NCBI GenBank assembly: GCA_019059635.1
Contig: JAGVRJ010000008.1
Span: forward strand, 1,054,001-1,118,000
DNA from: Proales similis
Lineage: Eukaryota; Rotifera; Eurotatoria; Ploima; Proalidae
Direction of reading: 5' to 3'
DNA length: 64,000 bases
Notes under the pieces: generated by a model
Database searches by the model: none
What the model was told of the DNA's origin: nothing
The model's input: only the letters and a program-made list of their open reading frames with translations
In this document: positions 62,501 to 64,000 of the stretch, piece by piece
Position numbering within the stretch: position 1 is the first letter of the stretch
Layout of the letters: every line of letters starts with the position of its first letter
Translations under genes and position numbers: made by a program

Positions 62501-63060
62501 GCTGTTCTTGGCCCTATAATAGATCTCAAATACCTGTTTTGCGGCATAAATATTTTTTCGGCTTGACAAAACCCTAACTTGAGCTCATATTTCACATCCT
62601 ATAGGGTCTTCTCTCTTCTTCCTCATATGATTTAACAGGTTTTTATCGAAAGAGACAGCTCAACACGCAATTTCACGCTTATCAAACTCAGTTTTTAGCT
62701 ATCAAGCCGATATTAAAAATTTGTTTTCAGGCGTAAGAATCATTTTGGCTTTACCAAACCATCACCTTACCTTTTATTTTGACCTTCGTTAGGTTCAGCT
62801 CTCTTCTTCCTTAAAAATAAGCGCATGGTTTATCTACGTAGACAGCTCAACACGCAATGATACGCAAATCATATGCCTAAAGATTATAAATAAAAAGATA
62901 TAAGATTAAAAGAGCGTGTTTTAAGGCAATAGAATTGTTTTGACTAAATAAAACCCCAACTTCACCCTAGATTTTAACCTCCGCTTGGCTTACTTATCTT
63001 CTTCAACATAGGGTTGTACATGTTTTATCCTAGGGTTACAGCTTAACAGTTACGGTTCAG

Positions 63061-64000
63061 AATTTATGTATGAACTTGATATGTTACAATTGGCTCACGA
63101 AGGAATAGCAAGACAAAGCTCGTGAGAAGTTAACTTAATGACACAAACCCTGGTTTAGCAATCCTTATTTACAAGCTACCAGTCGCGGTCAAGATGTTCG
63201 TCGGTGATAAGAATAATTCGGACTTACCGTTTAAAAATCATCGTCGTAAAGTATAATAATAGAGCTTGCTCATTTCATTTCTCAATTTTCTACATTTCTA
63301 GTGAAATTTTTAATTTATTAAACTAACTTACTTTTATAGCTTCTTCAGATAGCGACAGAACAAGATCTCTTGAACCTGAATGGCGGAAAACATTCACAAA
63401 AATGAGAGTTCACTTTAAAAAAAAATATGTCAACTACGCTCTTTTGGAAATGCGAAAAAACTTTAGTTCCAACCTTAAAATAAAATAAATCAAAATTAAG
63501 TAAAAAAAATAGCAGAATAAAATGTTTTTTAAAGAAAATTATAAATTAATTTTTTTTCAAGTGAATAAAAACTATTTGACCAATTTCAAATTTATTTAAA
63601 ATAAACAAAGTTAACTAAAACTTTACTTTATCTCGTAACGTTCGTATGGACGAATTTGACAAAATAACCATTGATTTTAAAATATTTCGCTTTTACTTGG
63701 CCTTTCGAAAAATATCATTTCATTGGTCAACAAATAGGCTAGAGGGGAAACCGTCTACCTCTGGATTTTTGTTGTGGGTCGCACAAAGCGATTCCCTTTG
63801 CGCAGCACAATGTAGCCGCTTTAATCGTAAGAACTTGAAAAGCGATGAGACACTCCATAAAATTTCCCTGAACCCGTAACCCTAAACAAATCTTTTCATG
63901 CTTATTTTTATGCTCTTAAATTTTAGTTATGGAGTTTCAGTCAAAAATTAAGGTCAATTCTATTTTTGTTTTTATTTATTTCAATTTTAAACCAAGATTT
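63061..64000. other. AT-rich flank right of the satellite
   Basis: About 0.9 kb, very AT-rich with many A and T runs. The open frame at 63646-63879 has no recognisable domain. No gene seen. Confidence 0.5.

Larger units (their letters stand above)
43991..63060. repeat. Tandem satellite array, about 187-bp monomers in higher-order patterns
   Basis: About 19 kb of head-to-tail monomers. In a homogeneous stretch the landmark AGGCTCATCT recurs at 56221, 56408, 56595 and 56782, exactly 187 bp apart; elsewhere units are about 185-190 bp, with some about 260 bp. I estimate 95-100 monomers. Each unit has a shared half (GTAGGCTCATCTCTC, TTCTTCCTCATATGATTTAA, CATGTTTTTATCTATAGAGA, CAGCTCAACACGCA) and a class-specific half. 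Class A has ATAGATCTTAAGTACCTG, class B TTAAGACTTCTTCTTAAACG, class C TTAAGCATACTTTAAAAACG with GGCACTAGATATTTTTTAGG. Outer monomers (43,991-44,500 and 62,660-63,060) are strongly diverged. No reading frame persists. Pericentromeric or other heterochromatic satellite is the likeliest identity. Confidence 0.97.

Noticed and set aside
44000-62700. CCCTAA-like words in each satellite monomer (AAACCCTAAC)
   Set aside because: Only one copy per monomer and no tandem telomeric repeat, so this is not a telomere or interstitial telomeric array.
44000-63060. Regularly spaced repeats as a CRISPR-like array
   Set aside because: Repeats are directly adjacent 187-bp satellite units with no unique spacers, in a eukaryotic genome.
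63646-63879. 77-codon frame in the right flank
   Set aside because: No domain and no splice or promoter context in a very AT-rich flank.

Overview
This is animal (metazoan) nuclear DNA. Genes are split by short GT-AG introns (mostly 50-70 bp), about 60% AT, and packed tightly on both strands. The gene content (Tectonic for the ciliary transition zone, PDZD8, ELMOD2, MINDY-4-like, a rhodopsin-class GPCR and an armadillo-TIR protein of a kind common in spiralians) points to a ciliated invertebrate with a compact genome. A small-genome annelid or another spiralian is my best guess, but the species is not established.

Gene-rich half (1-42.4 kb), left to right: the 3' end of PDZD8 (+), mitochondrial IF-3 (+), a DUF4139-family protein (-), PIGN/MCD4 (-), a single-exon nuclear orphan of 836 aa (+), a small secreted peptide precursor that I assembled from three exons (+), RanGAP1 (-), cytoplasmic poly(A)-binding protein (+), Tectonic (-), ELMOD2 (+), two tandem V-ATPase proteolipid c genes (+), a GPCR (-), a four-TM protein (+), a MINDY-4-like deubiquitinase that has lost its catalytic residues (-), a 1103-aa intronless armadillo/TIR-like/SAM-like protein (+) and ARPC3 (-). 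The genes are mostly unrelated housekeeping genes, often in convergent or divergent pairs with little space between them.

Satellite half (about 44.0-63.1 kb): about 19 kb of tandem array, basic period about 187 bp, roughly 95-100 monomers. At least three monomer classes share a common half and differ in the other half. They are arranged in higher-order patterns, with out-of-phase fusion units and decayed monomers at both edges. AT-rich DNA without recognisable genes flanks the array.

Best candidates for new biology: (1) two tandem, structured, about 136-nt elements in the last PABP intron that have H/ACA snoRNA architecture; (2) the higher-order satellite; (3) the MINDY-4 pseudo-deubiquitinase; (4) the intronless ARM-TIR-like gene; (5) an A-rich 5' leader in PABP that suggests autoregulation; (6) the unrecognised 836-aa nuclear protein and the secreted peptide precursor. 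Splice sites were chosen by eye from GT-AG and reading frame. Where I give exon limits, the frames close exactly unless stated otherwise.
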